DNA of 64,000 nt. Source: Persicaria tinctoria. Taxonomy: Eukaryota; Streptophyta; Magnoliopsida; Caryophyllales; Polygonaceae. Numbering within the stretch: the stretch's first letter is position 1; each line of letters starts with the position of its first letter. This document shows positions 16,831 through 27,939 of this stretch, piece by piece. The position numbers and the translations under genes are program-made. The stretch is from the NCBI GenBank assembly GCA_037127255.1, contig JBANSL010000013.1:17256688-17320687 (forward strand), written 5' to 3'. The notes beneath the pieces were generated by a model. That model was not told where the DNA came from. It saw nothing but the letters and a program-made list of their open reading frames with translations, and did not search any database.

Positions 16831-18264
16831 ATGGCGGACAGAACTGGTGACCGCTCAGTAGAACGAAATCGTACGACGATTACAGCATCAGACCTGCAAA
16901 ATCCTCTCTTCATTCATCCATCAGACAATTCAGGTATGATTGTCTCTACAATAAAGCTCACTGGTGAGAACTATCGACGATGGAAGAAGTCGATGGTTAA
17001 AGCTTTATCTGTTAAGAATAAACTCTAGTTAGTTGAAGGTTTAGATCTCAGAAATGAAGAGAATGGATTGCAGTGGATTAGGTGCAATGATATGGTCTGT
17101 TCTTGGATACTTAACACAGTTTCTAGCGAGATTTATAATACTCTAGATGAGTATGATACGGCTAGGGAAATGTGGAAGGATCTTAAGGAAAGTTATGGTC
17201 AAAAGAATGCACCATTAATTTTCCAGATTAAGAAAGAAATCCACAACTGTGATCAAAAGACCTTATCTCTAACTGACTTCTTCACTAAGATGAAAGGCTT
17301 ATGGCAGCAATTGAGTGCTGTGTCAATTCCTCTGGTCTGCAAATGTGGGAAATGTGAGTGTAACCTGCAAAAGTTGATCAAGGAAGCTGATCAAGAAGAT
17401 AAACTAATGAAGTTTTTGATGGGACTTAATGAGAAATTTGATATTGCTAGACGACAGATCTTGACGGGCACACCTTTACCCACAGTTAGCACTGCATACT
17501 CTCTCTTGATGCAAGGTGAAATGGGGTCAAAGGCATCCACATCTTTCTCAGAGATCACAGCTATGATGTCAAAGCAAGGGACCACTTCAGCACCATCATC
17601 CTCTAATGACACACGAAGAAGGGAAAAGTGTGGTCATTGTGGAGGAAATCACAAGTTAGAGAGATGTTGGGAACTTGTTGGCTACCCAAGTTGGCACCCA
17701 AAGAGCAAAGACAAGCCCAAGACACCAAGATCTGATGATCAGAAAAGGGTTGACAGGGGCACAGACAAGAAAAAAGGGGAGATGAAGTACTTCTCCAAGG
17801 CCAACTCAGTGGGGACCTCTTCTGTGCAAGACTTTCTGCATTCTCAAGGCACAAGCAAAGGAAACTTGTCTTCTGATCACCATCGTCTGGTAGCAAACTT
17901 CATTCAATTTCTTGAGCAATCTAACACCCCAAGTCATGAGTCACACCTTGCAGGTAAACTGTGTTTAAACACCTTTCGAACTGGTAATTTGTGGATCATG
18001 GATAGTGGAGCAACAGATCACATCACCTGTGATCTTTCTTTGCTTGAAAATCCCAAACCCACACCAAATACCTTTATTCATCTCCCTGATGGCAATATGC
18101 ACCCAATCACTCACATTGGTAACCTGAAATTACCTCATTTCACATTCACTAATGTGCTTTGCATCCCAGCCTTTCACTTTAATTTGCTGTCTCTCACTCA
18201 ATTGATCCTTGAAAACAAATGCAAGATTACCTTAGATGATGAGTTCTGTGTTGTCCAGGACTGA
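16831..18264 (+). pseudogene. Copia gag-protease reading frame, interrupted
   Basis: The frame opens at 16831 with MADRTGDRS and the gag feature LTGENYRRWKKSM. A TAG at 17026-17028 interrupts it, and the same frame continues to a TGA at 18262-18264. Visible parts are the UBN2-type gag helix region (about 17068-17520), a zinc knuckle CGHCGGNHKLERC (near 17629) and the aspartic protease motif MDSGATDH (near 17998). The terminating TGA lies in the first copy of the duplicated segment. The second copy has CGA at the equivalent position, so this stop is a private mutation. Confidence 0.9.
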
Positions 18265-18355
18265 GCAAGGAAGAAGATGATTGCAGCTGGTAGGCTATGT
18301 GGCAGACTGTTCTACATGGATCCTGATCACTGCAACTCCATCCAGGCATGTCGAC

Positions 18356-19117
18356 ATGCTCATGGAAAGTAACATCTAAGCTGATCATAGTCTTTTTTGT
18401 GTTGAGATTGTACACTTTGTAACCCTTTTTCCCAAAGGGATACCCCACAAAGACACAAGGGTCAGCCCTTGGATCAAATTTCTTGACATTTGGATTGGTG
18501 GTGGTGGTGACAAAACACAGACAACCAAATGTACGCATATGTGAGTATGTAGGACTTTTGCCAAATAAGATTTCATTTGGAGATTTATTGTGTAGGAGAG
18601 GGTTTGGAAGACGGTTGATGATATAAGTGGCAGTAAGTATGCTATCACCCCAGAACTGTAGTGGCATAGAGGCTGCAAACACGAGGGAACGAGCAATTTC
18701 AAGGACATACCTATGCTTTCTCTCAACCCTCCCGTTTTGTTGGGGTGTGGCAATGCAAGAACTTTGATGGATAATCCCTCTCTCAGCAAGGAAAGAAGAG
18801 ACAGACTGATTGAAGAACTCAGTCCCTTGATCACTTCTTATAATTTTGACAGTAGAGTTAAACTGGGTTTGAACCATGGTAATGAAGGTTGTAAGATGCA
18901 TACTCACTTCACTTTTGTGTTTCATGAGAAAGGCCCATACCCCACGACTCTTGTCATCCACAATTGTAAGAAATAATCGAAAACCATTCAAGGTGGGGGT
19001 GACATATGGTCCCCAAACATCATAATGTAAAATCTCAAAAGTATGATCAGCATTAGAGATACTACCAGTATAAGAGGTTCTAGTTTGTTTTGCCAGAGGG
19101 CATACAGAGCAAATTTG
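18356..19117 (-). repeat. inverted copy of the Copia integrase segment
   Basis: These 762 bp are the reverse complement of 19610-20371. By eye I found two mismatches, one giving Thr instead of Ile and one Val instead of Met in the encoded integrase. On the minus strand the segment reads the integrase core, including HYDVWGPY, RSDQGTEFF and QNGRVERKHRYVLE. The left junction sits at a 14-bp palindrome GCATGTCGACATGC (18346-18359). The right junction shares TTTG (19114-19117) with the segment that follows. Confidence 0.95.
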
Positions 19118-19430
19118 CTTGACAATCCCAAACCCACACCAAATACCTTTATTCATCTCCCTGATGGCAATATGCACCCAATCACTCACATTGGTAACCT
19201 GAAATTACCTCATTTCACATTCACTAATGTGCTTTGCATCCCAGCCTTTCACTTTAATTTGTTGTCTCTCACTCAATTGATCCTTGAAAACAAATGCAAG
19301 ATTACCTTAGATGATGAGTTCTGGGTTGTCCAGGACCGAGCAAGGAAGAAGATGATTGCAGCTGGTAGGCTATGTGGCAGACTGGTCTACATGGATCCTG
19401 ATCACTGCAACTCCATCCAGGCCTGTCGAC
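19118..19430 (+). repeat. direct duplicate of the post-protease segment
   Basis: It repeats 18043-18355 in the same orientation with a handful of substitutions (for example TTTGTT for TTTGCT, GGGTTG for GTGTTG, CCGAGC for CTGAGC). It encodes NPKPTPNTFIHLPDGNMHPI in both copies. The duplicated unit is 317 bp when the shared TTTG is included. Confidence 0.95.
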
Positions 19431-22426
19431 AGGTGCTTTCTTCCCCAACAATTGCTCATACAACTGCTCATCATCCTACACTGCCTCTTTTTCTGCCTTC
19501 TGCCATACCAGATTTTACTGCTTTATGGCATCTAAGACTTGGCCATGCTCCAGTAGCCAAGCTAAGACACATTACTTCTTTACATGATCAATTGTCAAAC
19601 ACTTTGTCTCAAATTTGCTCTGTATGCCCTCTGGCAAAACAAACTAGAACCTCTTATACTGGTAGTATCTCTAATGCTGATCATACTTTTGAGATTTTAC
19701 ATTATGATGTTTGGGGACCATATGTCACCCCCACCTTGAATGGTTTTCGATTATTTCTTACAATTGTGGATGACAAGAGTCGTGGGGTATGGGCCTTTCT
19801 CATGAAACACAAAAGTGAAGTGAGTATGCATCTTACAACCTTCATTACCATGGTTCAAACCCAGTTTAACTCTATTGTCAAAATTATAAGAAGTGATCAA
19901 GGGACTGAGTTCTTCAATCAGTCTGTCTCTTCTTTCCTTGCTGAGAGAGGGATTATCCATCAAAGTTCTTGCATTGCCACACCCCAACAAAACGGGAGGG
20001 TTGAGAGAAAGCATAGGTATGTCCTTGAAATTGCTCGTTCCCTCATGTTTGCAGCCTCTATGCCACTACAGTTCTGGGGTGATAGCATACTTACTGCCAC
20101 TTATATCATCAACCGTCTTCCAAACCCTCTCCTACACAATAAATCTCCAAATGAAATCTTATTTGGCAAAAGTCCTACATACTCACATATGCGTACATTT
20201 GGTTGTCTGTGTTTTGTCACCACCACCACCAATCCAAATGTCAAGAAATTTGATCCAAGGGCTGACCCTTGTGTCTTTGTGGGGTATCCCTTTGGGAAAA
20301 AGGGTTACAAAGTGTACAATCTCAACACAAAAAAGACTATGATCAGCTTAGATGTTACTTTCCATGAGCATATTTTCCCATTTAAATCATCTAGCCTCAA
20401 TCTTCCTTCTGAGCAATTGTCACCAAACATTCATGTTGATCACAACTTCCCATTTGACTTTGTAACAGAAGATGCCTCCTCTGAGGAATCTCCTACACCT
20501 GCTTTATCACCTACACCCTCTGATTCTTCCCAAGAGTCTACATTTGCTCCCACACCAACCCTACCCACCTCTAACCAATCTACTGAATCTCTAGCAGATT
20601 ATTCCCCTTCACCAGTCAGTGTCTCTTTTGACCTTGCTCCTGCACCTGTCAGACAATCTACAAGGCCACACAACCCCCCTACATGGATGAAGGACTATGT
20701 TGGAACAGCTTCCACCATGCCATCCACTGTGACATCAACTTCTGCAGCTCAGGTTCACCCTTACCCTATATCTGCTTTCCTTTCCTACCATAATTGCTCT
20801 ACATCCTATAAATCCTTTGTTGCCAATGTTGCTCCCTATACTGAACCCAAAACAGTCAAGAAAGCCATACAGGACCCACCTTGGTGTGATGCCATGGTCT
20901 TGGAATTGGATGCTCTTGAAAGAACAGGCACTTGGGAGCTAGTGACAGTGCCTAAAGACAAGTCCCTGGTAACTTGTAAGTGGCTCTTTAAGCTGAAATT
21001 CAAAGCAGATGGTACCTTGGATAGGTACAAAGCTCGGCTAGTAGCTCGAGGCTTCACTCAACTGGAGGGTATTGACTATAGTGAGACGTTTGCCCCGGTT
21101 GCAAGGATGATCACAGTTCGAGCACTTCTAGCTGTGGCAGCAACTAAAGGATGGGCAGTCAGTCAAATGGACGTCACTAATGCATTTCTACATGGTGACT
21201 TGGATGAAGAGGTCTATATGACCTTACCACCTGAATATCACTTCCTAAAGCAGTACAAGAATTCAGAATATGCAGCACCCAATCCTTCCTCTATGGTATG
21301 TAAACTAAAGAAATCACTCTATGGATTGAAGCAAGCCCCTCGACAGTGGTTTCTTAAATTCTCTCAGGTGGTACAAGCTGCAGGCTTTGTTCAATCATGT
21401 TCTGATTTTTCCTTATTCACCAACACTACCAATGGATCATTCACTGCCCTCTTGGTTTATGTTGACGATATGATAATCACTGGCAACAATCCTACAGCAA
21501 TTGATGCTCTCAAAACTCATCTGCACAAGCACTTCCTAATCAAAGATCTTGGCCCACTGAGATACTTTCTAGGTATTGAATTTGATAGAACTGAGAAGGG
21601 CTTTCATCTCAATCAACGAAAGTACACTCTGGATCTTCTTCAGGAGGCAAGAATGGAGAATTCCAAACCTCTTCTCACTCCACTGGATGTGCATCAGAGG
21701 CTATCAAATGAGGGGGAGCCACTTGATGATCCAATCTTGTATCGAAGGGTTGTTGGAAAACTCATTTACCTGACTATCACTAGACCAGATATAGCATACT
21801 CTGTGCAGGTCCTTAGTCAGTTTGTACAGCATCCAACCACAAATCACTGGGTTGGAGTCAAGCATTTGCTTCGTTACCTGAAAGCTACACCAGGCCAAGG
21901 CCTCCTATTGGGCAGTAATTCCCCCCTACAGCTACGAGCATACTGTGATGCGGACTGGCAAGCTTGTCCCATGACTAGGCGCTCATTAACAGGTTTTTGC
22001 ATCTTCTTAGGTGCATCTTTGATCTCCTGGCGCACCAAGAAGCAAGGATTTGTGGCCATGTCCACAGCAGAATCCGAATATCGAGCAATGGCAGCCACAT
22101 GTTGTGAAATCAAGTGGCCCATTCGATTACTTGCAGATATTACAGCCATCACAAAGGCTCCTGTTGAACTCTTCTGTGATAATCAGGCAACGCTCCATAT
22201 AGCTCGAAACCCGGTCTTCCACGAGAGGACCAAACACATTGAAGCCGATTGCCATTTGGTTCGAGATATGGTGCAAAGTCCAGAGATCAATACAGCATAT
22301 GTTCCCACTGCAGAGCAACCGGCAGATCTCCTCACAAAGACGCTCTCAGTTGCTCAGATGACTAAACTACTAGTCAAGCTGGGAGTTGAGAATCGATTCT
22401 CCCACTCTCAGCTTGAGGGGGAGTGA
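19122..22426 (+). pseudogene. Copia pol frame: integrase, reverse transcriptase, RNase H
   Basis: An uninterrupted frame runs from the duplicated segment to the 3' LTR. In order it shows the pre-integrase zinc finger (HLRLGHAPVAKL), the integrase core with HYDVWGPY (D), IRSDQGTEF (D) and NGRVERKHR (E), and GYPFGKKGYKVYNL. The Copia reverse transcriptase follows with ARLVARGFTQ, QMDVTNAFLHGDL and the catalytic YVDDMIITGN near 21457. RNase H has YCDADWQACP, STAESEYRAMA and FCDNQATLHIA. It ends TAEQPADLLTKTL before the polypurine tract. Gag and protease are cut off from it by the inverted insert, so it is marked as broken though pol itself is open. Confidence 0.93.
22410..22423 (+). other. polypurine tract
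   Basis: AGCTTGAGGGGGAG lies directly before the 3' LTR, in the position and with the composition of the plus-strand primer. Confidence 0.85.
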
Positions 22427-22635
22427 TGTAAGTGAGGGACCATATGTTTGTATGTGTGTGTGTAGCAGGAGATCTCAGCTCATGTAACTAACTCTCCCCT
22501 CTAGTATAAATAAGGGAGTTTACTGTAATCGTGAGACATTCATTTCAGTTCAATACATTGTCCAATTCAGAGCTCTCTCGTTCTCTCTCTTTCTCTCCAA
22601 TGGATGTATGATTGATCAATCACAGCTTGTCATCA
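22424..22635 (+). repeat. 3' LTR of Copia element
   Basis: 212 bp, TG...CA termini, followed by the TTTTG target duplication. It has one extra TG unit in the TATGTGTGTGTG run compared with the 5' LTR. Confidence 0.95.
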
Positions 22636-22640
22636 TTTTG

Positions 22641-23900
22641 TTTCTGCCGATTTTGACTTAGGTTTTTTCCGGCTTTGCTGCTAGAGTCTGAATTCGAAGT
22701 CAATGTGTTGAATTTGAACTTGATTTAGAGAAGTTGATCCTCTATTCGACACTTCGATCTGGGAATTCGAAAGCGTTTAGCGGATAGAAACTATTAAACC
22801 TACTCATGATGCCTTATATCCTTCTCATATTTATTTGTCAGCAGTGAACTGATTTATTGTACAATGAATTATGTGAACCATCACATATTCACATATAATG
22901 GTTAGTTCAAGCTCCTGTCTTCTTTCTACAAACCTTTTCATTGCTCTGTCCACAACACATTCTAGCACATTGAATCTCCGAGATATTGCATTTCATGATT
23001 TCTTTGCTTATTTTACTTTTCTCTCGGATATATTTGTATCCTTGTCATCAAGGTTTCGTGCAGGGAAATCATTTTAAAAGTAAAGTAGTATTACCGGAGG
23101 CTTTGTTGCAAACACTGCAGTTGTTGTAGTATTGTTGCTTCCCTTTGCCAGAACTATCAAGGTCAATCACAAACATAATAATTATTTGTCTCTAGAAAAA
23201 TAAGGTTTGTCAGTTTAGGGTTTTCTCTTTTTTTTTGGTGATTGTCTATGTTCGTTAGGGTGAGAACTTTTGTTTTTAATGGATTAATTGAAGGAGTTCT
23301 TCTGGTGTTAATGTTCCGCTATCATAAACGAGTTTATCAACCCTATTAGTATATACTCTATATTGCAACTTCTCCTAAGATATATCTTCTTTCACATTCA
23401 TCTTAAACGAGTTCATCAACCCTATTGATCGTGTATGCAGCAACTGAAAATGCCTCTTATGGCCATGCTGTTCATATGTTCACATCACATATTGACAGAA
23501 GCCGGTGTTTTGAGGAGGCTCTTACTGGTAAGAGCGAAGAAATTCATTTGATCTATCATTTAAATGAGTAAATGTTGTTCTTCTATGGTTTGCTTGCATT
23601 TTTTGTTGAATGGCAATCATAGTTCATTTCTCGAATGGTCTACATGCTTATTTGGAGTTACAGTATATGGTGACTTTCTTCCACGGCATATTTTCTACCG
23701 CCTTCATGCTGTGTGCGCGTATCTGCGGTGTGTATCTTCGTTGCTCTTCGTGTAGTGTTCATGTGGTCATCCTTTGACATCATTGTAGGCGTTGAGTTGT
23801 GGTAAGTAGAGTTAGCTTTCTTGTGATGAGCTATTTAGTTTTTAATTGTCATTTTTGGTAGGCATAACCAGAGGTCTTTTTTTATTTTTTATTTTTTTAA
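22641..23900. other. no intact gene; one short coding-like island
   Basis: The first 60 bp repeat the sequence that precedes the Copia element (see findings). A short island near 23438-23525 reads ATENASYGHAVHMFTSHIDR and EEALTG and looks exon-like, but I cannot assign it. The rest is AT-rich and featureless. Confidence 0.35.
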
Positions 23901-23904
23901 TTTC

Positions 23905-24160
23905 AGGTGAAATCTGGAACTCTGTTTTACAATGTGTTGGTCTGCGATGATCCCGAGTATGCTAAGAAAGTGGCAGAGGGAGTGTCATCCATATGTGCCC
24001 TTAATTTCTATATGGACGAATGGGGAGTGTAGATGTGGCTTTGACTGGTTCCAGAAGGCTCTTTCTCTTCCCACTGGGGTGGGATTTGTGTGCACGAGTC
24101 TAAAAGCTTTCGAGGCAACCAGGATCGCCAAATCAGTCAGAATTTTCTTTGTCTTAGCTG
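23905..24160 (+). pseudogene. serine-glyoxylate aminotransferase fragment
   Basis: Translated pieces EGVSSICALNFYMDEWG and, two frames on, VALTGSQKALSLPTGVGFVC match the conserved pyridoxal-phosphate region of peroxisomal serine:glyoxylate aminotransferase (VDGVSSICALDFRMDEWGV...ALTGSQKALSLPTGLG). The lysine of SQKALS is the family's cofactor lysine. An apparent 2-nt insertion after DEWG breaks the frame. The sequence just upstream (FYNVLVCDDPEYAKKVAEG) does not belong to this enzyme, so the fragment is chimeric. It is a dead, captured or retroposed piece. Confidence 0.75.
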
Positions 24161-24606
24161 TTTGAGCTGTTATGTGGCTTTCATTTGCAATGTTCGGTTC
24201 TTATGTTGTAATTAATGGGTTGATTGTTTTAGCATGCCACAAGTTTGAGAAATTTCTCATCAGATTAGGATTATATTTGATTGCAATTGTCAGTTTAGGA
24301 TTTTGAGTTGAGCTAGGTCAGCATCTGGTGAACTATTGATATGGCATTAGTTAGTGAGCTTTATGGCTTTGACGTTGAGCTTTACCAGATACTAGCTAGC
24401 ATTTTAGGTGCAATTTGATTTTCTCATTGTAGATTTTCCATCTATTCCTCCATGGTTCAGTTTTCCACCTCTTTCTTCCTTAGGGCGTGTTTGCCAGTGG
24501 GTTATTTTGAGGGTTGGGTTTCGGACAAAATTGGTGATGATTGAGGTGGAGTCCTATACTGGGCATGCATGATTTAGTATATTAGTTTTTAGATGGAGCA
24601 CACTAA

Positions 24607-24901
24607 GGCCTCGTTTGTTTAGATAACTAGGGAAAGGTAATATATTAAATTTTACACATAAAATGTATATGATCACCAATTTTTGTGAGCTTGGAAGAGA
24701 GGATGAAGGAGAATATTAGCCCATCCTAGAGGTATTAGTTACCCCTCAAAATTAGGGAATAGAAGGGTAACACATTTGTATGGAAAATGAGAGAAGGATG
24801 AGAATGATTAGAATAAGAATCAATGAATCTTAACTTAAATATGGACTATATTCATGAGGGTACGTAATCATTACTTTTCCCTACCAAAAAACAAACGGGG
24901 C
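24607..24901. mobile_element. TIR element (MITE)
   Basis: The left end GGCCTCGTTTGTTT...GGGAAAGGTAAT pairs with the right end ATTACTTTTCCCTACC...AAACGGGGC. The 3-bp flanks are TAA and AAA, suggestive of a PIF/Harbinger-type MITE with a degraded target duplication. It has no coding capacity. Confidence 0.6.
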
Positions 24902-24964
24902 AAAATGGAAACGTGTTTATTTCATGTTAAGTTAAGGATTCAAGTAGATGGAGCACACATGTGC

Positions 24965-25012
24965 ACCATGCTGATTGCTTTTTTTTTTTTTTATTGAACC
25001 ATGCTGATTGCT
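24965..25012 (-). mobile_element. micro-retroposon: 18-nt poly-A insert with 15-bp TSD
   Basis: ACCATGCTGATTGCT occurs exactly at 24965-24979 and 24998-25012. Between the copies is only a T run followed by ATTGA (24980-24997). On the minus strand this is TCAAT plus a poly-A tail, which is what extreme 5' truncation during LINE-type reverse transcription would leave. Confidence 0.75.
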
Positions 25013-26507
25013 GGCTGAGGACTGATTCGTCTATCCTGAGCTGGGGGGAGGGGGTCTCTTGGAATAAGTGGTTGTGGACAAAGCACCCTTCTTTGAATGA
25101 TTTTTTTTTTATCGTAAACATCCTTATTAGTATTGTTATCTTCTTTGGGAACTCAAATGGATTCCTGCATAACACTGTCCAATTTAAAGAGAACTCTCTT
25201 TTCAATAAATTATAGGATATGGAAAAATGAGAAACTAAAGTTAATTCATTGATTTAAGGATCATCGCATCTTGGTTCAAGAAGTTACATGAAAAATGAAA
25301 GGAACAATATTAAACTGTTAGGAGGAATCCCTAATCACTACTACAAGAGTAATTTTAGAAAGTAAACACCAAAATAAATAAAATGACATGTTTTTTCTTA
25401 ATAAGAATTTACTTCTAAAACGGCGACATGTTTTTCTTAACAGATAAAGTATATTGCAATCTATTTTTATTTATACTATTATAAATGATATATTGCAATC
25501 TATTTTTTATTTAAAAAGAGAAATTAGGAAGGATCATCATATACTGCATATCAGTAGTTTAATCATCTTTTTTTTTTAACATAAAAGCATTACTTTTTAC
25601 ATAACTATATGAAATTTGATTATGGACATGTATAGTGTAATATATGCAAGACTAGTGATCAAATGCTAATTATAGATGAAAGGAGCATCAAATTCCTACT
25701 TCAGATACCGACAAGTGGACATGTTGTTAACAAGACACCTATAAAATTTTAGAACGGGGTATTTTATCTTATTATTAGAACTCTCTGACTACAATCAACT
25801 TTGAAAATTAATATCACTGACTTGGTCATAATTGTTAATCATGTTGTAAAACTACAAAAGAAAAAAAAGTGATACTTTTTCGTATAAGAATACATGTTCT
25901 TCTAACAAAATTTTCACTTTTTGAAGAGATTAAAATAAAAAAGAATAATATTTATCTTTTTAGCAATTTTTATTTTCAACATAACAAATAAATAATGTAA
26001 AGATCAAACAGGGTAGTGAACAAAGAAGAAGGATATGAGAAATTAGAGAATTAATAAAAAAAAATAATGGAAATCAAAACTAATAAATAAGATAGAGAAT
26101 AAAATTATTATTTTTGGACATTAAATATATCTAGAAAAATAAGTGTTTTGATATGAATACAATGCACTAATAAAACACATCAATGTCAATCATAGTTCTA
26201 AGTATATAGTTTTTCTAACTTAGACCTTTGGGGCATAGATTTCTTGATGTCAATACATTATATTTAAGAAATTTTTTCCAATGTGGGTTTTTAACCTATG
26301 CCCTTAGAGAACATGTTAAAAAAAATCGATGATTTTTACGTGAGAAAAAATGTATATATTAAACTATGACTTATCGATATTCAAAGATTGAGAAAATACT
26401 ATGTTTTCCGGACGAGTACTATGTTTTATACATCATTTAAAACACATTGATTAATATGATAACATTCGAAAAATAAGATGAGTGTACTTAGAGTAATTTT
26501 AAAATCC
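25013..26507. other. AT-rich intergenic DNA, no gene seen
   Basis: Very AT-rich with no open frame of interest. It may be the body of a Helitron-like element that ends at 26535, but I could not find the 5' end. Confidence 0.4.
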
Positions 26508-26535
26508 CGTGCGTAGCGCACGAGTTATAGACTAG
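26508..26535 (+). mobile_element. Helitron-like 3' terminus
   Basis: The hairpin CGTGCG-TAG-CGCACG (26508-26522) is followed 9 nt later by CTAG (26532-26535) and then T. Helitron 3' ends have exactly this layout: a short GC-rich hairpin about 10 nt before CTRR, inserted before T. A second end of this type lies at 53653. Confidence 0.55.
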
Positions 26536-27427
26536 TTTTATGTTAGAATGATAGATCCTGACTTTATAATAAAAAATAAAATTAAGCTGACACAATTCTT
26601 GTTTTGTACTGACAGATAAACACATCTCAACAAGATGGGAAGTATTAGTGAGTGTCAAGTATTTACTACAAATGGCAATGGTAATTGGTAATGCCAAAGG
26701 GATCCCCATTAACCCAACTAGTAGAAAAATAAATATCGTTTCCCCTATATACACCTCAAATCCTGTACGCCAACTCAGACATGCATGATTAAAGTGAGGT
26801 AATTAATTTTTTAAAAGTGCTAATTAATCAGAAAATCTTGCACGTTGAAATGGACGTGCATTTTTAATAGTGAATTTGCGGTGTATCTAAAAACACCCAT
26901 AAACAACCCCAATGCTAAAATACTGACGAGTCTCTCCGGTCCCTAAAAAGCTAGCTACATCATTTGATTTCGTTACAAAGGTGGTTAGCTTGAAGACTGG
27001 AAGATGCTTGTACATTTTTGTAATCTTTGCAGAGACTTGTGCTCTTTGAGTTAAGAAAGCTTACCATATTCAATACGTATTCAGAATTTATAGATTGAAA
27101 GTGATAATGTTAATATTCCGAGGGAGCATTTTGGCTCAGACCATTTTGAGTTATTCTTGTGAGGTGGAAATGATTATCTCACTTCCGTTTGAATGTCTTG
27201 AACTTTTTAGACATTTAAATTTCGCATAGTTTCATAAAAGGAATTCGTCTGAATCTCATTTGTCTCTTTCAACGACACTTCCTCTCATTTTAAATTTCAA
27301 GTTTCCATCCACAAGGATACATTTAGATATACTACGTCTAGAATTGAATCTTTCTTAATCACTTTTCTTTCCCCCCCAAAAAATTGATGGCAAAAGACAC
27401 CACCATCGGAAAACCCTTAATTTATAT
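26536..27427. other. intergenic, no gene seen
   Basis: Anonymous AT-rich DNA with no recognised coding frame or repeat boundary. Confidence 0.4.
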
Positions 27428-27435
27428 ACCCACTC

Positions 27436-27623
27436 AAGGGCGGATCCTGAGCCGTCATTCCGGGGATACTTGAAGGTAAAATTTCCATCATTCCGATAAT
27501 ATTTAAGGGTAAAAAAAAATTATTTTGTAATTTTTTTTCCCGGATTGGGGATGCTTGACAGAAAATATTAAGAAATTAATACTAAATTTTTTTATTTATT
27601 TTTGGATGCTCAAGGATCCGCCC
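27436..27623. mobile_element. small hAT-like MITE, 8-bp TSD
   Basis: Inverted ends AAGGGCGGATCCTGAG and CTCAAGGATCCGCCC enclose 188 bp. ACCCACTC is duplicated at 27428-27435 and 27624-27631. There is no coding frame. Confidence 0.7.
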
Positions 27624-27647
27624 ACCCACTCCATCTTTAGACCATCT

Positions 27648-27939
27648 CTATTTTTTTTTTATGCAAGGCTAAGTTTTGGGGGTGGTCAACCGCGGTTGAG
27701 CCACAACCCAAGAGCGTCCTTCCGGACGAGCTCGTCGACCACAACATCATATTTACAATCGTAAGGAGCCAGCAACAAACCAAGATGAGCGAGACGATCC
27801 GCAACGCGGTTGCCCTCTCTGAGGGTATGGGAGAATGACACACTAGAAAAGAATCGACCGATGGCGAGCGTGTCCAAAATCGTCATCTTAATCTCCCAAG
27901 GGCAGTTCCAAACACCCTTGACGACGTTAATAGTCGTCA
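27648..27939 (-). pseudogene. LINE 3' fragment with RNase H domain
   Basis: A T run at about 27648-27660 marks the poly-A end of a minus-strand LINE. The minus frame ending at 27686 reads an RNase H domain of the plant LINE type: WNCPWEIKM, LAIGRFFSSVSFSHTLREGN and RVADRLAHLGLL. It is interrupted at 27940 by a hAT-like element. The reading resumes beyond it at 28759 with GDCL before TTINVV, so the two parts were one LINE. Confidence 0.8.

Larger units (their letters stand above)
16507..22635 (+). mobile_element. Copia LTR retrotransposon with internal inverted duplication
   Basis: A full-length element of 6,129 bp with 5-bp target duplications TTTTG at 16502-16506 and 22636-22640. LTRs are 16507-16716 and 22424-22635; they differ by one 2-bp indel and very few substitutions. 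The order gag, protease, integrase, reverse transcriptase, RNase H identifies Copia. Relative to a standard element it carries 1,075 extra bp (18356-19430): a 762-bp inverted copy of the integrase region, then a 313-bp direct copy of the preceding segment. Without these it would be about 5.05 kb, normal for the family. Gag also has an in-frame TAG at 17026. It cannot encode an intact polyprotein, yet the LTRs show recent insertion. Confidence 0.97.

Noticed and set aside
18227..19189. Long minus-strand open frame encoding an integrase
   Set aside because: It is the inverted copy of the Copia integrase segment, not a separate antisense gene.
26508..26522. GC-rich hairpin as a transcription terminator
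   Set aside because: Nuclear plant genes do not use such terminators. The following CTAG and T fit a Helitron 3' end better.
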